From Verrucomicrobium spinosum DSM 4136 = JCM 18804 (GTDB taxonomy: Bacteria; Verrucomicrobiota; Verrucomicrobiia; Verrucomicrobiales; Verrucomicrobiaceae), in assembly GCF_000172155.1 (NCBI RefSeq), contig NZ_ABIZ01000001.1, forward strand, positions 1,922,001 to 1,986,000: a stretch of DNA of 64,000 nt, read 5' to 3'. The position numbers and the translations under genes were made by a program. The notes beneath the pieces are model-generated. The model ran no database searches, had not been told where the DNA came from, and saw only the letters and a list, made by a program, of their open reading frames with translations. The stretch's first letter is position 1. The number at the start of each line of letters is the position of its first letter. Of the stretch, positions 51,849 to 59,632 are shown piece by piece.

Positions 51849-53705
51849 ATGGATCGTAAAGCTTGGATTGTCGTCACCCTCTGTGCCATAGGCATGGCGT
51901 TCAACTTCTGGTGGACTGCGAAGCATCCGCCGGTGCCGGTACCGCAACCGCCGCCCGCATCTGCTGCCCCGGCCCCCGCTGCGGATCCCGCCCAGGCAGT
52001 CGCCACCAATCCCGGCGGCCTGGCCAATCCTGCGACTCCCGCGGCACCTGGTGCGGCCGCGCCTGTGGCCGAGGAGAAGATTGAGCTGAAGAATGCCAGC
52101 GCGATCTACACCTTCACCAACGTGGGTGGCGGGATCGCCTCCGTGGTGATGCTGGACACCAAGGATCACATCAGGCTCAACCAGCACGGGAAGGCGGCCA
52201 TTGGCGCCCTCGGTACGGCTGCCAAAGCCTATCAGGATCTCACCTACCACGTTGTCGAGAAGACGGACAAGCGTGTCGTGTTCGAGGCGCTCTCCCCCGA
52301 GCAGGTGCTGGTGCGCAAGGAGTACAGCTTCTCAGAGGGATCTGGCAGCAGCGACCACCTCGTGGAGTTGAAGGTCACCATCAAGAACCAGTCCAGCGCA
52401 AAGCTGGTGCGTGACAGTTATTACCTCTATACCGGTGCCGCCTCCTCCCTCCGGCCGGATGAAATCGAGGCACCCGCCTTTGTGTGGAATGACGCCGGCG
52501 ACGCGAGCAGCTTTGCCACGGGCAGCTTTCGTGACGGTGCCGGATTTCTCGGTTTTGGGGGTCCAGTGGTGGAACTGCAGAAGAACTTCCAGCACCTCCG
52601 CTGGGGTGGGGTGATGAGCCGCTTTTACACCACGCTCATCAGCACCAAGACGGATATCCCGGCCAAGACCTGGGCCACCCGTTTCCTCATTGATCACTCC
52701 AATGACGAGTTCAAGGATCACAAAAAGGCGCTTCAAGATTATGCCATCCACGGCGGCGTGGGCCTTCCCACCATCGAGCTGGAGCCCAATGCCAGCACCT
52801 CGGTGGACTACCGCATCTACATCGGGGCGAAGATCTTCCACGATCTGAAGAAGATCGACGTGGCCGAAGGCCAGCCGAACCGCCAGATGCAGTACGTCAT
52901 GTTCTATGGCTGGTTCACTTTTGTGAGCCGCGGGCTGGTTTTCCTGCTGCGCTGGTTCCACGATCTGACGGGCAACTGGGGTGTCGCCATCGTGTTGTTA
53001 ACCATCACGGTCCGCAGTCTTCTGTGGCCGGTGCAGGCCCGTTCGAACGCCACCATGAAGCGCATGGGGTTGCTGGCACCGAAGATCAAGGAACTACAGG
53101 AGAAGCACAAGGACGACCCGCAAAAGGTCAACACAGAGATGATGCGCATGTACCGCGAGTATGGGGTGAACCCGCTCGGGGGCTGTCTGCCGCTGCTCGT
53201 CCAGATTCCCATCTTCTTTGGCTTCTACTCGGTGCTCCGTTATGCGGCAGAGCTTCGCGGTCAGCCCTTCTTTGGCTGGATCCAGGATCTTTCCCTCCCG
53301 GACACGGTGACCACCCTCCACCTGCTGGGCTACCACCTTCCGTTGAACCCGCTGCCGCTGCTCATGGGGTTGACGATGTTCCTCCAGATGAAGCTCACGC
53401 CGCAGCCGGCGTCGGCTGACAAGACGCAGCAGCGCATCTTCATGTTGATGCCGTTCATGTTCCTGTTTTTCTGCTACTCGTTCGCCTCGGCGCTGGCGCT
53501 GTACTGGACGGTGCAGAACATCTACAGCATCTTTCAGGCTCAGGTGAGCCGCCTGTGGCAGAAGGATCCCGTGCTCGAAAAAAAAGCGGTGATTGACGTG
53601 AAGCCCGCCTCTGGTTCGGGTCAACCTGGCAAGGACAAGAAAGACAAGGCTTCCATCCCGCGTCTGGGTGGGGGAGGCTCCAAGTCCAGGAAGCCCAAAG
53701 CATGA
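51849..53705 (+). CDS. yidC: Membrane protein insertase YidC
   Basis: 618 residues. N-terminal anchor helix (AWIVVTLCAIGMAFNFWWTA), a Pro/Ala-rich linker, the large periplasmic beta-sandwich domain (about 80-340), then five conserved helices of the YidC/Oxa1 core: the first at FVSRGLVFLLRWFHDLTGNW, then IVLLTITVRSLLWPVQARSN with the groove arginine, and coiled cytosolic KIKELQEKHKDDPQKVNTEM, followed by NPLGGCLPLLVQIPIFFGFY. The basic C-terminal tail (KKDKASIPRLGGGGSKSRKP) may contact ribosomes. It inserts membrane proteins alone or with SecYEG. Stop and khpB start are one base apart. Confidence 0.97.
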   Translation: MDRKAWIVVTLCAIGMAFNFWWTAKHPPVPVPQPPPASAAPAPAADPAQAVATNPGGLANPATPAAPGAAAPVAEEKIELKNASAIYTFTNVGGGIASVVMLDTKDHIRLNQHGKAAIGALGTAAKAYQDLTYHVVEKTDKRVVFEALSPEQVLVRKEYSFSEGSGSSDHLVELKVTIKNQSSAKLVRDSYYLYTGAASSLRPDEIEAPAFVWNDAGDASSFATGSFRDGAGFLGFGGPVVELQKNFQHLRWGGVMSRFYTTLISTKTDIPAKTWATRFLIDHSNDEFKDHKKALQDYAIHGGVGLPTIELEPNASTSVDYRIYIGAKIFHDLKKIDVAEGQPNRQMQYVMFYGWFTFVSRGLVFLLRWFHDLTGNWGVAIVLLTITVRSLLWPVQARSNATMKRMGLLAPKIKELQEKHKDDPQKVNTEMMRMYREYGVNPLGGCLPLLVQIPIFFGFYSVLRYAAELRGQPFFGWIQDLSLPDTVTTLHLLGYHLPLNPLPLLMGLTMFLQMKLTPQPASADKTQQRIFMLMPFMFLFFCYSFASALALYWTVQNIYSIFQAQVSRLWQKDPVLEKKAVIDVKPASGSGQPGKDKKDKASIPRLGGGGSKSRKPKA

Positions 53706-53706
53706 C

Positions 53707-54192
53707 ATGACCCTGCCGCCGCTCGAGCACGCCCGCCAGATCCTGGATACCCTGCTGGGGTATCTGGGGTTCGTGGTGCGGATCGAGGAGGAGGAAGGAG
53801 CTGAGGGGCCGACCCTGCAAATTTTTACTGAAGAGGCGGACGCTCTTGTGGGGCACCGTGGCGAGGTGTTGGATGACATTCAATACCTCGTAAACCGCAT
53901 CTTGCAGCGGCGGGATTCCGCCGCGCCCCGGGTGCGGGTGGATGTGGAGTACTTCCGGACCATGCGTGAGGATCGCATGCTCGAGAAGGTGAAAGAGCTG
54001 GCCGAGCGCGTCCGGCTGACCGGCCAGCCTGCGGTGCTCAACCCCATGAACAGCTACTATCGCCGGTTGGTGCACAATATCTTTGTGAACGACCCGCTGG
54101 TACAGAGTGAAAGTGGGTCGGGGGATGAGCGCTTCAAGCGCATCACCCTGAAGCGTCGTCAGTCTTCAGGGGGGGGCTCCGGCCCGGCGTAG
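53707..54192 (+). CDS. khpB: RNA-binding protein KhpB/Jag (KH and R3H domains)
   Basis: 161 residues. The KH-like part carries LVGHRGEVLDDIQYLVNRIL (the GxxG-type loop GHRG) and the C-terminal R3H domain has LNPMNSYYRRLVHNIFVNDP. This matches the Jag/KhpB protein encoded after yidC in many bacteria, a small-RNA/RNA binding protein tied to cell division and envelope control. The N-terminal Jag-N domain is absent, so this is a short form. Start ATG 53707 directly follows the yidC stop. Confidence 0.93.
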   Translation: MTLPPLEHARQILDTLLGYLGFVVRIEEEEGAEGPTLQIFTEEADALVGHRGEVLDDIQYLVNRILQRRDSAAPRVRVDVEYFRTMREDRMLEKVKELAERVRLTGQPAVLNPMNSYYRRLVHNIFVNDPLVQSESGSGDERFKRITLKRRQSSGGGSGPA

Positions 54193-54292
54193 AACCTTGG
54201 GCGAGAGGTTCTGCTTGCGTTCTCAGTCTGCCTTGTTAAGTTCACTACCCTCTTACCCCCTTAGATTTTTTTAACGGAACCGGAACGCCATC

Positions 54293-54502
54293 ATGAGATC
54301 TGACCTCGTCGACAAAGCCGCTCAAATCATCAACGATCCCCCGGTGCTCATCAATATGGTGTCCAAGCGGGTGCGCCAGTTGAATCAGGGTCGCCCTGCC
54401 TTGGTGGAACGCCGTCCCGGCATGAGGGAGGCAGATATCGCTCTTCAAGAGATCATTGAAGGCAAGATCAAGCGCGAAGACATCGAAGAAATTCCGGTCT
54501 GA
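54293..54502 (+). CDS. rpoZ: DNA-directed RNA polymerase omega subunit
   Basis: 69 residues, short but typical for small omega forms. INMVSKRVRQLNQGRPALVE and ADIALQEIIEGKI are the conserved region 1 elements that clamp the beta' C-terminus during RNA polymerase assembly. It stands as a single gene 100 bases after khpB, with its own hairpin terminator downstream. Confidence 0.9.
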   Translation: MRSDLVDKAAQIINDPPVLINMVSKRVRQLNQGRPALVERRPGMREADIALQEIIEGKIKREDIEEIPV

Positions 54503-54574
54503 TTCCGCCGCCAGGCGGTTCTTTCGGCCCTTGCTCAAGGCAGGGTTGCCAAAGGGAGGAGAAGTGAATCCAGT

Positions 54575-54604
54575 GGCGGGCCTCGTGTCCCGCCGCGTTT
54601 TTTT
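54575..54604 (+). terminator. Intrinsic terminator after rpoZ
   Basis: GGCGGG (54575-54580) and CCCGCC (54589-54594) form a 6-bp stem with an 8-base loop, followed by GCG and seven T. Confidence 0.75.
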
Positions 54605-54618
54605 GTTTAGATTGTGCC

Positions 54619-55098
54619 ATGAGTGACATCACCATCAACCGCAAGGCTCCCCGGGACTATCACATCCTGGAACGGTATGAGGCGGGAGTCCAACTCAAGG
54701 GCACAGAGATCAAATCCCTCCGTCAGGGGCACATCACGCTGAGTGATGCCTTTGCCCGTGTGGAACGTGGGGAGGTGTTCCTCTACGGTTGCGACATCAA
54801 ACCGTATGACAAGGCCAGCCATGAGCAGCATGAGGCCAAACGCAGTCGGCGTCTGCTTCTGCACAAGAACGAGATCTTCAAGCTCTACGGTGCCAGCCAG
54901 CAGAAGGGGCTCACCATCGTAGCCCTGCGTGCCTACTGGAAAAACAAAAAGGTGAAGATCGAGATCGCGGTCGGCCGTGGCAAGGACCAACGAGACCAGC
55001 GCCACGACCTGAAGGAAAAGGTGGAGAACCGCGAGGCCCAGCGTGAGATGGCCCGCTTCAACGAACGGGGTGGCAAGGCCAAGGGCAAAGCCTCCTGA
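54619..55098 (+). CDS. smpB: SsrA-binding protein SmpB
   Basis: 159 residues. RKAPRDYHILERYEAGVQLK then GTEIKSLR, FLYGCDIKPYDKASHEQHEA then KRSRRLLLHKNEI, and KVKIEIAVGRGKDQRDQRHD are the OB-fold and tail signatures of SmpB, which delivers tmRNA to stalled ribosomes in trans-translation. The tmRNA gene (ssrA) is not seen in the flanks. The basic C-terminal tail is complete. Confidence 0.97.
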   Translation: MSDITINRKAPRDYHILERYEAGVQLKGTEIKSLRQGHITLSDAFARVERGEVFLYGCDIKPYDKASHEQHEAKRSRRLLLHKNEIFKLYGASQQKGLTIVALRAYWKNKKVKIEIAVGRGKDQRDQRHDLKEKVENREAQREMARFNERGGKAKGKAS

Positions 55099-55447
55099 CC
55101 CTCTTCCCCTCGTCCCTGGCGCAGGTTGGGTGCCGACATGGTTGCCAGTGGAAGTAATTTCCTTTTGCCCGTAGAATACCGTTCTGCGCCAGGTCTTGCC
55201 CTGCCCAAGGCGAGCCGTGCCGCCTCCAACCCCTTGACGCTGAGCTGATGGAGGATTGATTCCGTCTGAAAGCTCCGCGGTTGACCGGGGTGGCTGTTGT
55301 TTCCCATGATGGGAAAAAGGAACCGCCACCGCGAGGTGCCCGATTCAGTCATAGCAAGCTGTCTGCCCCGCGGAGGGCCTCCATGTAAGGAGTCGTTCGT
55401 CAGTGAAGGGGGGATGTCAGCTTCAATGAAACAACTCTATGAACGAC
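55099..55447. other. Intergenic region with a 17-bp palindrome, no gene seen
   Basis: No credible frame or RNA gene. It contains TTTCCCAT-g-ATGGGAAA (55300-55316), a perfect dyad that could be an operator for the downstream exported protein gene, and TAAGGAG at 55385-55391 well upstream of its start. Confidence 0.5.
55300..55316. promoter_or_regulatory. Perfect 17-bp palindrome, possible operator
   Basis: TTTCCCATGATGGGAAA reads the same on both strands around a central G. A loop of one base cannot form a stable RNA hairpin, so protein binding to DNA is more likely. Located about 130 bases before the start of the peptidoglycan-binding-domain protein gene. Confidence 0.35.
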
Positions 55448-56041
55448 ATGAAGACTTTGATGCCCACATGCATTGCGCTGGCGGCGTTCTCGTTTGCGGC
55501 AGTGTCCCAATCGGCCAGGGCCGAAGACAAGGTGATCGACAAAGGACGAAGGCTCGCGGAGAAGCTCCTGGACGCCACCTCAGAAAAGGATCGTGATCGT
55601 GATCGTGACCGCTCCCGCGACAAAGACAATGATCGTGACCGGGATCATCGCGACCGCGATAGGGATGGCTACTATTCCCGCCCAGCCAGTACGTTCGTGG
55701 TCACGCTCGGAAACGGCTATGCCGGCCGCGGCTACTACTACGGCCCGCCCAATGCAGGTTACTACTATGAGCGCTCGGGGGTGCGGTTTTACCGTGACCG
55801 GGATGCCGTGCCGCGCCAGTACTGGCGCAGTGAGTGGCGTGAGCCCGCGGCAAGTGAGAACTACAGCCGGACGGAAGCATCCGTCCAGCGGGCGCTGGCA
55901 CAGCGTGGGTACTATCGTGGACCCATCGACGGTGACATGGGCCCTGGCTCCCGTGCCGCTGTGGCCCGCTATCAGGCGGACAAGGGCATGAAACCCACAG
56001 GCGCAATCAATGACAGCTTGTTGAGGTCGCTGGGGCTGTAA
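55448..56041 (+). CDS. Exported peptidoglycan-binding-domain protein, Asp/Arg-rich (paralogue A)
   Basis: 197 residues from ATG 55448 (MKTLMPTCIALAAFSFAAVS, a signal peptide ending ARA). Then a DR-dipeptide region (about 50-75, DRDRDRDRSRDK) coded partly by GATCGT hexamers, a GYAGRGYYYGPPNAGYYYER block, and a C-terminal PG_binding_1 domain: TEASVQRALAQRGYYRGPID, GDMGPGSRAAVARYQADKGM, ending LLRSLGL. Binds peptidoglycan in the periplasm; no hydrolase domain is present. A closely related gene follows at 56280. ATG 55439 is an alternative start. Confidence 0.85.
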   Translation: MKTLMPTCIALAAFSFAAVSQSARAEDKVIDKGRRLAEKLLDATSEKDRDRDRDRSRDKDNDRDRDHRDRDRDGYYSRPASTFVVTLGNGYAGRGYYYGPPNAGYYYERSGVRFYRDRDAVPRQYWRSEWREPAASENYSRTEASVQRALAQRGYYRGPIDGDMGPGSRAAVARYQADKGMKPTGAINDSLLRSLGL

Positions 56042-56103
56042 CGTTCGGTGACGCCAGCTGAGCCGTCCTGTGATTTAAGTGATCAGTTGGAAGGAGTGGT
56101 GGT

Positions 56104-56152
56104 GCCCTGTTCCGGGCGGACAAGTGTCCCCGGAGCAGGGCTTTCTGTTTTG
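56104..56152 (+). terminator. Intrinsic terminator between the two paralogues
   Basis: A 13-bp stem (GCCCTGTTCCGGG at 56104-56116, CCCGGAGCAGGGC at 56129-56141, one G-U pair) followed by TTTCTGTTTT. It makes the two paralogues separate transcription units. Confidence 0.8.
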
Positions 56153-56279
56153 AGCCGCGATGACATCTGGGGAAGCAAACATCGCGATTGCGGCACGTTA
56201 TGGCCAACTTTGCGCCTAGCACGGCAGGACCGGCACTGCGCCCTAAACCGATTCATGGGCAACAGACTTCCTGACTCCC

Positions 56280-56807
56280 ATGAAAACGCTGATTCCTGGT
56301 TCCCTATCTCTTCTGGTGTTTGCTTTGGCAATGGCCCTGCCCGCTTCTGTGGAAGCAAAGGATAAAGACAAGGAGCGCCGCAAAGCGGAAAAGTACTACC
56401 ACTCCAAGTACTCCCACAAGCACAACAAGTACCACCACGATGACCGGTATGTGTACCTGTCCCGCCCCCGGTCCTCCTTTGTGATCACCTTGGGCACCGG
56501 CTATGCCGGCCGCGGCTACTACTATGGACCGCCAAACGCCTCGTATTACTATGAGCGCAGTGGTGTGGCGTACTATCCCACGCGTGAGGCCGTTCCGAGA
56601 TCTTATTGGGGCAGTGGCAGTGCCTCTTACAGCCGCACGGAGGCCGAGGTGCAGCGTGCACTGGCGCGCCGCGGCTACTACCGCGGCCCCATTGACGGCG
56701 ACATCGGCCCGGGTTCGAGGAGTGCCATTGCCCGCTATCAGGCAGACCATGGCATGCGCCCCACCGGCAGCATTACCTCGGGCCTTTTGAGATCGCTGGG
56801 TCTCTGA
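56280..56807 (+). CDS. Exported peptidoglycan-binding-domain protein (paralogue B)
   Basis: 175 residues: signal peptide (LSLLVFALAMALPASVEA), a Lys/His/Tyr-rich basic segment (YYHSKYSHKHNKYHHDDRYV) where paralogue A has DR repeats, the shared block GYAGRGYYYGPPNASYYYER, and a PG_binding_1 domain TEAEVQRALARRGYYRGPID, GDIGPGSRSAIARYQADHGM, ending GLLRSLGL. The C-terminal 110 residues are nearly the same as in paralogue A, so this is a tandem duplication with divergence of the linker. Has its own upstream region after the intervening terminator. Confidence 0.85.
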   Translation: MKTLIPGSLSLLVFALAMALPASVEAKDKDKERRKAEKYYHSKYSHKHNKYHHDDRYVYLSRPRSSFVITLGTGYAGRGYYYGPPNASYYYERSGVAYYPTREAVPRSYWGSGSASYSRTEAEVQRALARRGYYRGPIDGDIGPGSRSAIARYQADHGMRPTGSITSGLLRSLGL

Positions 56808-56859
56808 GCATGATGAATTTCTTCCACCTCCTTCTCTAACACACGGGCGGCCGGGTGAT

Positions 56860-57903
56860 TCACAACTCGGCCGCAGCCGCTTCCAGCAGGATCCGCTCCG
56901 TCTCCTCCCAACCAAGGCAGGGATCGGTGATGGACTGGCCGTAGCTGAGCTGGTCGAGCGACTCCTGCAGGGCCTGGGCTCCTTCGACCAAGTTGCTCTC
57001 CAGCATGGCGCCGATCACGCCCTCCGTACCGGAGCGTCGCTGTTGGACGATGTCATGGAAGACAGCCGACATGCGGCGGAAATCCTTAGAGCAGTTCGCA
57101 TGGCTCGCATCGATCATGACCACGGGGGGCAGGTGGTTTTTGTTGAGCAAAGCCAGGGTTTCGCGGACTGAACCCGCATCGTAGTTGGGCCCATTCTCCC
57201 CGCCACGCAGGATGACGTGGCAGTCGGGATTGCCTTCCGTGGCAACCACGCTGGCTCGGCCGCTTTCATCGATTCCCAGAAAAGTCTGAGGCTGGCGGGC
57301 TGTCTTGATGGCGTTGATCGCGGGCAGCACGCCGCCGCTGGTGGTGTTTTTAAAGCCAACCGGCATGGAGAGTCCGCTGGCCATCTGGCGATGGGTCTGT
57401 GATTCTGTGGTGCGGGCTCCAATGGCGCTCCAGCAAGTGAGGTCCGCGATGTACTGGGGGGTGATAGGGTCCAGCATCTCCGTGGCCGTGGGCAGGCCCA
57501 GATCGATGACTTCACGAAGGAAAGTGCGGGCGAGGCGCATCCCTTGGGGGATGTCATGGGTGCCGTCCAGATGAGGATCCATGATAAGCCCCTTCCAGCC
57601 GATGGTGGTGCGGGGTTTCTCGAAGTACACCCGCATTACCACCATGATGCGGTCTTTTACGCGATCAGCGAGCCCAGCCAGCTTCTGCGCGTACGCCTGG
57701 CCTGCCTTCAGGTCATGGATGCTGCACGGACCCACGATGACCAGAAAACGCTTGTCTGCCCCGGAGAGAATGCGGCTGATCTGCTGGCGGGATTTCGCCA
57801 CAAAATCGGCATGGGCATCGCTCCTCGGGATCTCTGTGCAGAGCTCCTGCGGAGAAGGGAGGGCAGTATTGGTGCGAACGTGAACGTTGGAGACCTGGAT
57901 CAT
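56860..57903 (-). CDS. 3-deoxy-7-phosphoheptulonate synthase (class I, AroG/F/H type)
   Basis: 347 residues, normal for class I-alpha DAHP synthases, which condense phosphoenolpyruvate and erythrose-4-phosphate at the start of the shikimate pathway. Visible signatures: LVIVGPCSIHDLKAGQAYAQ with the metal-binding cysteine, MRVYFEKPRTTIGWKGLIMD then PHLDGT, LPTATEMLDPITPQYIADLT, IGARTTESQTHRQMASGLSM then PVGFKN, and a catalytic VIMVDASH-like stretch here VVMIDASHANCSKD. Which aromatic amino acid inhibits it (aroF, G or H) cannot be decided by eye. Single gene; its upstream side faces the REP array. Confidence 0.96.
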   Translation of the reverse strand: MIQVSNVHVRTNTALPSPQELCTEIPRSDAHADFVAKSRQQISRILSGADKRFLVIVGPCSIHDLKAGQAYAQKLAGLADRVKDRIMVVMRVYFEKPRTTIGWKGLIMDPHLDGTHDIPQGMRLARTFLREVIDLGLPTATEMLDPITPQYIADLTCWSAIGARTTESQTHRQMASGLSMPVGFKNTTSGGVLPAINAIKTARQPQTFLGIDESGRASVVATEGNPDCHVILRGGENGPNYDAGSVRETLALLNKNHLPPVVMIDASHANCSKDFRRMSAVFHDIVQQRRSGTEGVIGAMLESNLVEGAQALQESLDQLSYGQSITDPCLGWEETERILLEAAAAEL

Positions 57904-58006
57904 GGCGGCCCTGCCAGCGTAGGGGTTGAGTGGTGAGATTCAAGTTCTCAGTTGGGGGGTGGGGGATGAGGCGCACCGTTCAGTGTCAAAGCGAGTCTGC
58001 CGCAGA
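57904..58006. other. Leader between DAHP synthase and REP array
   Basis: About 100 bases without coding potential; must hold the promoter of the DAHP synthase gene on the minus strand. No clear boxes seen. Confidence 0.4.
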
Positions 58007-58930
58007 GTAAAGGAGGCGGGGTCTCCGGCCCCGCGGTCTGTGGGAAGGGCGGAGCGGGAGGGGGATCAAGGGACGCTTGGCGCGTGAGCGGGGCTGGGAA
58101 CCCCCGCCTCCTTTACGCACGAACAAGCGACGAGGTGACCTGGCCGCAGGTAAAGGAGGCGGGGTCTCCGGCCCCGCGGTCTGATGGGTGGCCGGAGCGG
58201 GAAGGGGATCAAGGGACGATTGCAGCGTGAGCGGGGCTAGGAACCCCCGCCTCCTTTACGCACGAACAAGCATCGAGGTGACTTGGCCGCAGAGTAAAGG
58301 AGGCGGGGTCTCTGGCCCCGCGGTCTGTGGGATGGGCGGAGCGGGAAGGGGATCAAGGGACGATTGCAGCGTGAGCGGGGCTGGGAACCCCCGCCTCCTG
58401 TATTCAAGAACAAGCATCGAGGTGACTTGGCCGCGGAATAAAGGAGGCGGGGTCTCCGGCCCCGCGGTCTGTGGGGTGGCCGGAGCGGGAAGGGGATCAA
58501 GGGACGCTTGGCGCGTGAGCGGGGCTGGGAACCCCCGCCTCCTTTACGCACGAACAAGCGACGAGGTGACTTGGCCGCAGAGTAAAGGAGGCGGGGTCTC
58601 TGGCCCCGCGGTCTGTGGGATGGGCGGAGCGGGAAGGGGATCAAGGGACGATTGCAGCGTGAGCGGGGCTGGGAACCCCCGCCTCCTGTATTCAAGAACA
58701 AGCATCGAGGTGACTTGGCCGCGGAATAAAGGAGGCGGGGTCTCCGGCCCCGCGGTCTGTGGGGTGGCCGGAGCGGGAAGGGGATCAAGGGACGCTTGGC
58801 GCGTGAGCGGGGCGGGGTCTCTGGCCCCGCGGTCTGTGGGATGGGCGGAGCAGGAAGGGGATCAAGGGACGATTGGAGCGTGAGCGGGGCTGGGAACCCC
58901 CGCTTTCTTTACACGGGAACAAGTGATAGG
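58007..58930. repeat. REP/BIME tandem array, left of the RAYT gene
   Basis: Six full units and one fused unit with a 144-bp period: forward arms start at 58007, 58150, 58294, 58438, 58582 and 58726. Each unit has a forward arm GTAAAGGAGGCGGGG-TCTCCGG-CCCCGC, a spacer of about 50 bases, an inverted arm GAGCGGGGCTGGGAACCCCC plus GCCTCCTTTAC, and a linker GCACGAACAAGCGACGAGG plus TGACTTGGCCGCAGA. Arms can fold alone (GCGGGG/CCCCGC) or pair with each other. Units 3 and 5 are alike and 4 and 6 are alike, a 288-bp duplication. The seventh unit lost about 67 bp at its junction with unit 6. No protein is encoded. Confidence 0.93.
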
Positions 58931-58978
58931 TGATCCGGGGAGCCTGCCATCTTAACAGCTTGCGTTGACAGTGGCGTC

Positions 58979-59632
58979 ATGGAATTGCATATGGATAAAA
59001 TGTATCCTGCAATGCCGCCCGATTACCTCGATCCCAATCTCGAGATCGCCAAACATGGGAAAGTGCTCCCTCATTGGCAGCAAGGCGAAGCGTATGTGTT
59101 TGTCACCTGGAGGCTGGCAGATGCCATCCCGAAGGAGAAGATGCTGCCTCTTGCGGCGTATCGAAAGACTTGGCTTCAGTTGCACCCTGAACCTTGGGAC
59201 GCCAGGACTGAATGGGAGTATCACGAGACCTTCTCCAAGCAGATTGACGCATGGCTGGATGCCGGGAGCGGCAGTTGTGTGCTCCGTCGAACAGATGCGA
59301 GAGAGATCGTCGTGGGTGCATTGCAGCATTTTGAAGGTGAACGTTATCTCCTCGAAAGCTACGTGGTGATGCCCAACCATGTGCACGTGTTATTTCAGCC
59401 AAATGCCTCCCATGGGCTCGGCGATATTGTGCGTTCTTGGAAGCAGTACACTGCGTCGAAGATCAATGCGCTTCTAGGCAAATCTGGTTCGTTGTGGCAG
59501 GAGCGCTATTGGGATCGGTTGTTGAGAAATCCTGCGCATCATTGCAAGTGCCGTGAGTATGTTCGTGAGAACCCCGCGAAAGCGAAGCTGCGGGATGGGG
59601 AGTTTAGTTTTTGGGAGCGTGAGCGGGGCTAG
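58979..59632 (+). CDS. REP-associated tyrosine transposase (RAYT)
   Basis: 217-residue single-domain HUH nuclease of the TnpA_REP (Y1_Tnp, IS200-like) family that cuts single-stranded REP hairpins. EAYVFVTWRLADAIPKEKML is the N-terminal strand region; the HUH metal site is H134-V135-H136 in YVVMPNHVHVLFQ; DIVRSWKQYTASKINALLGK, LWQERYWDRLLRNP and REYVRENPAKAKL follow, the Tyr194 of the latter being the probable nucleophile by analogy with the Y-(I/V)-xx-NP motif. Start ATG 58979; ATG 58991 and 59000 are alternatives. The gene is full length with intact motifs. Its last five codons and stop lie within a REP arm. REP arrays flank it on both sides. Confidence 0.92.
   Translation: MELHMDKMYPAMPPDYLDPNLEIAKHGKVLPHWQQGEAYVFVTWRLADAIPKEKMLPLAAYRKTWLQLHPEPWDARTEWEYHETFSKQIDAWLDAGSGSCVLRRTDAREIVVGALQHFEGERYLLESYVVMPNHVHVLFQPNASHGLGDIVRSWKQYTASKINALLGKSGSLWQERYWDRLLRNPAHHCKCREYVRENPAKAKLRDGEFSFWERERG

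Noticed and set aside
55099-55447. tmRNA gene next to smpB
   Set aside because: No alanine-tRNA-like ends, CCA end or tag-peptide frame can be found in this gap.
56847-56874. Hairpin GCGGCCG/CGGCCGC around the DAHP synthase stop as a terminator
   Set aside because: It overlaps the stop codon and has no following T-run on the minus strand.
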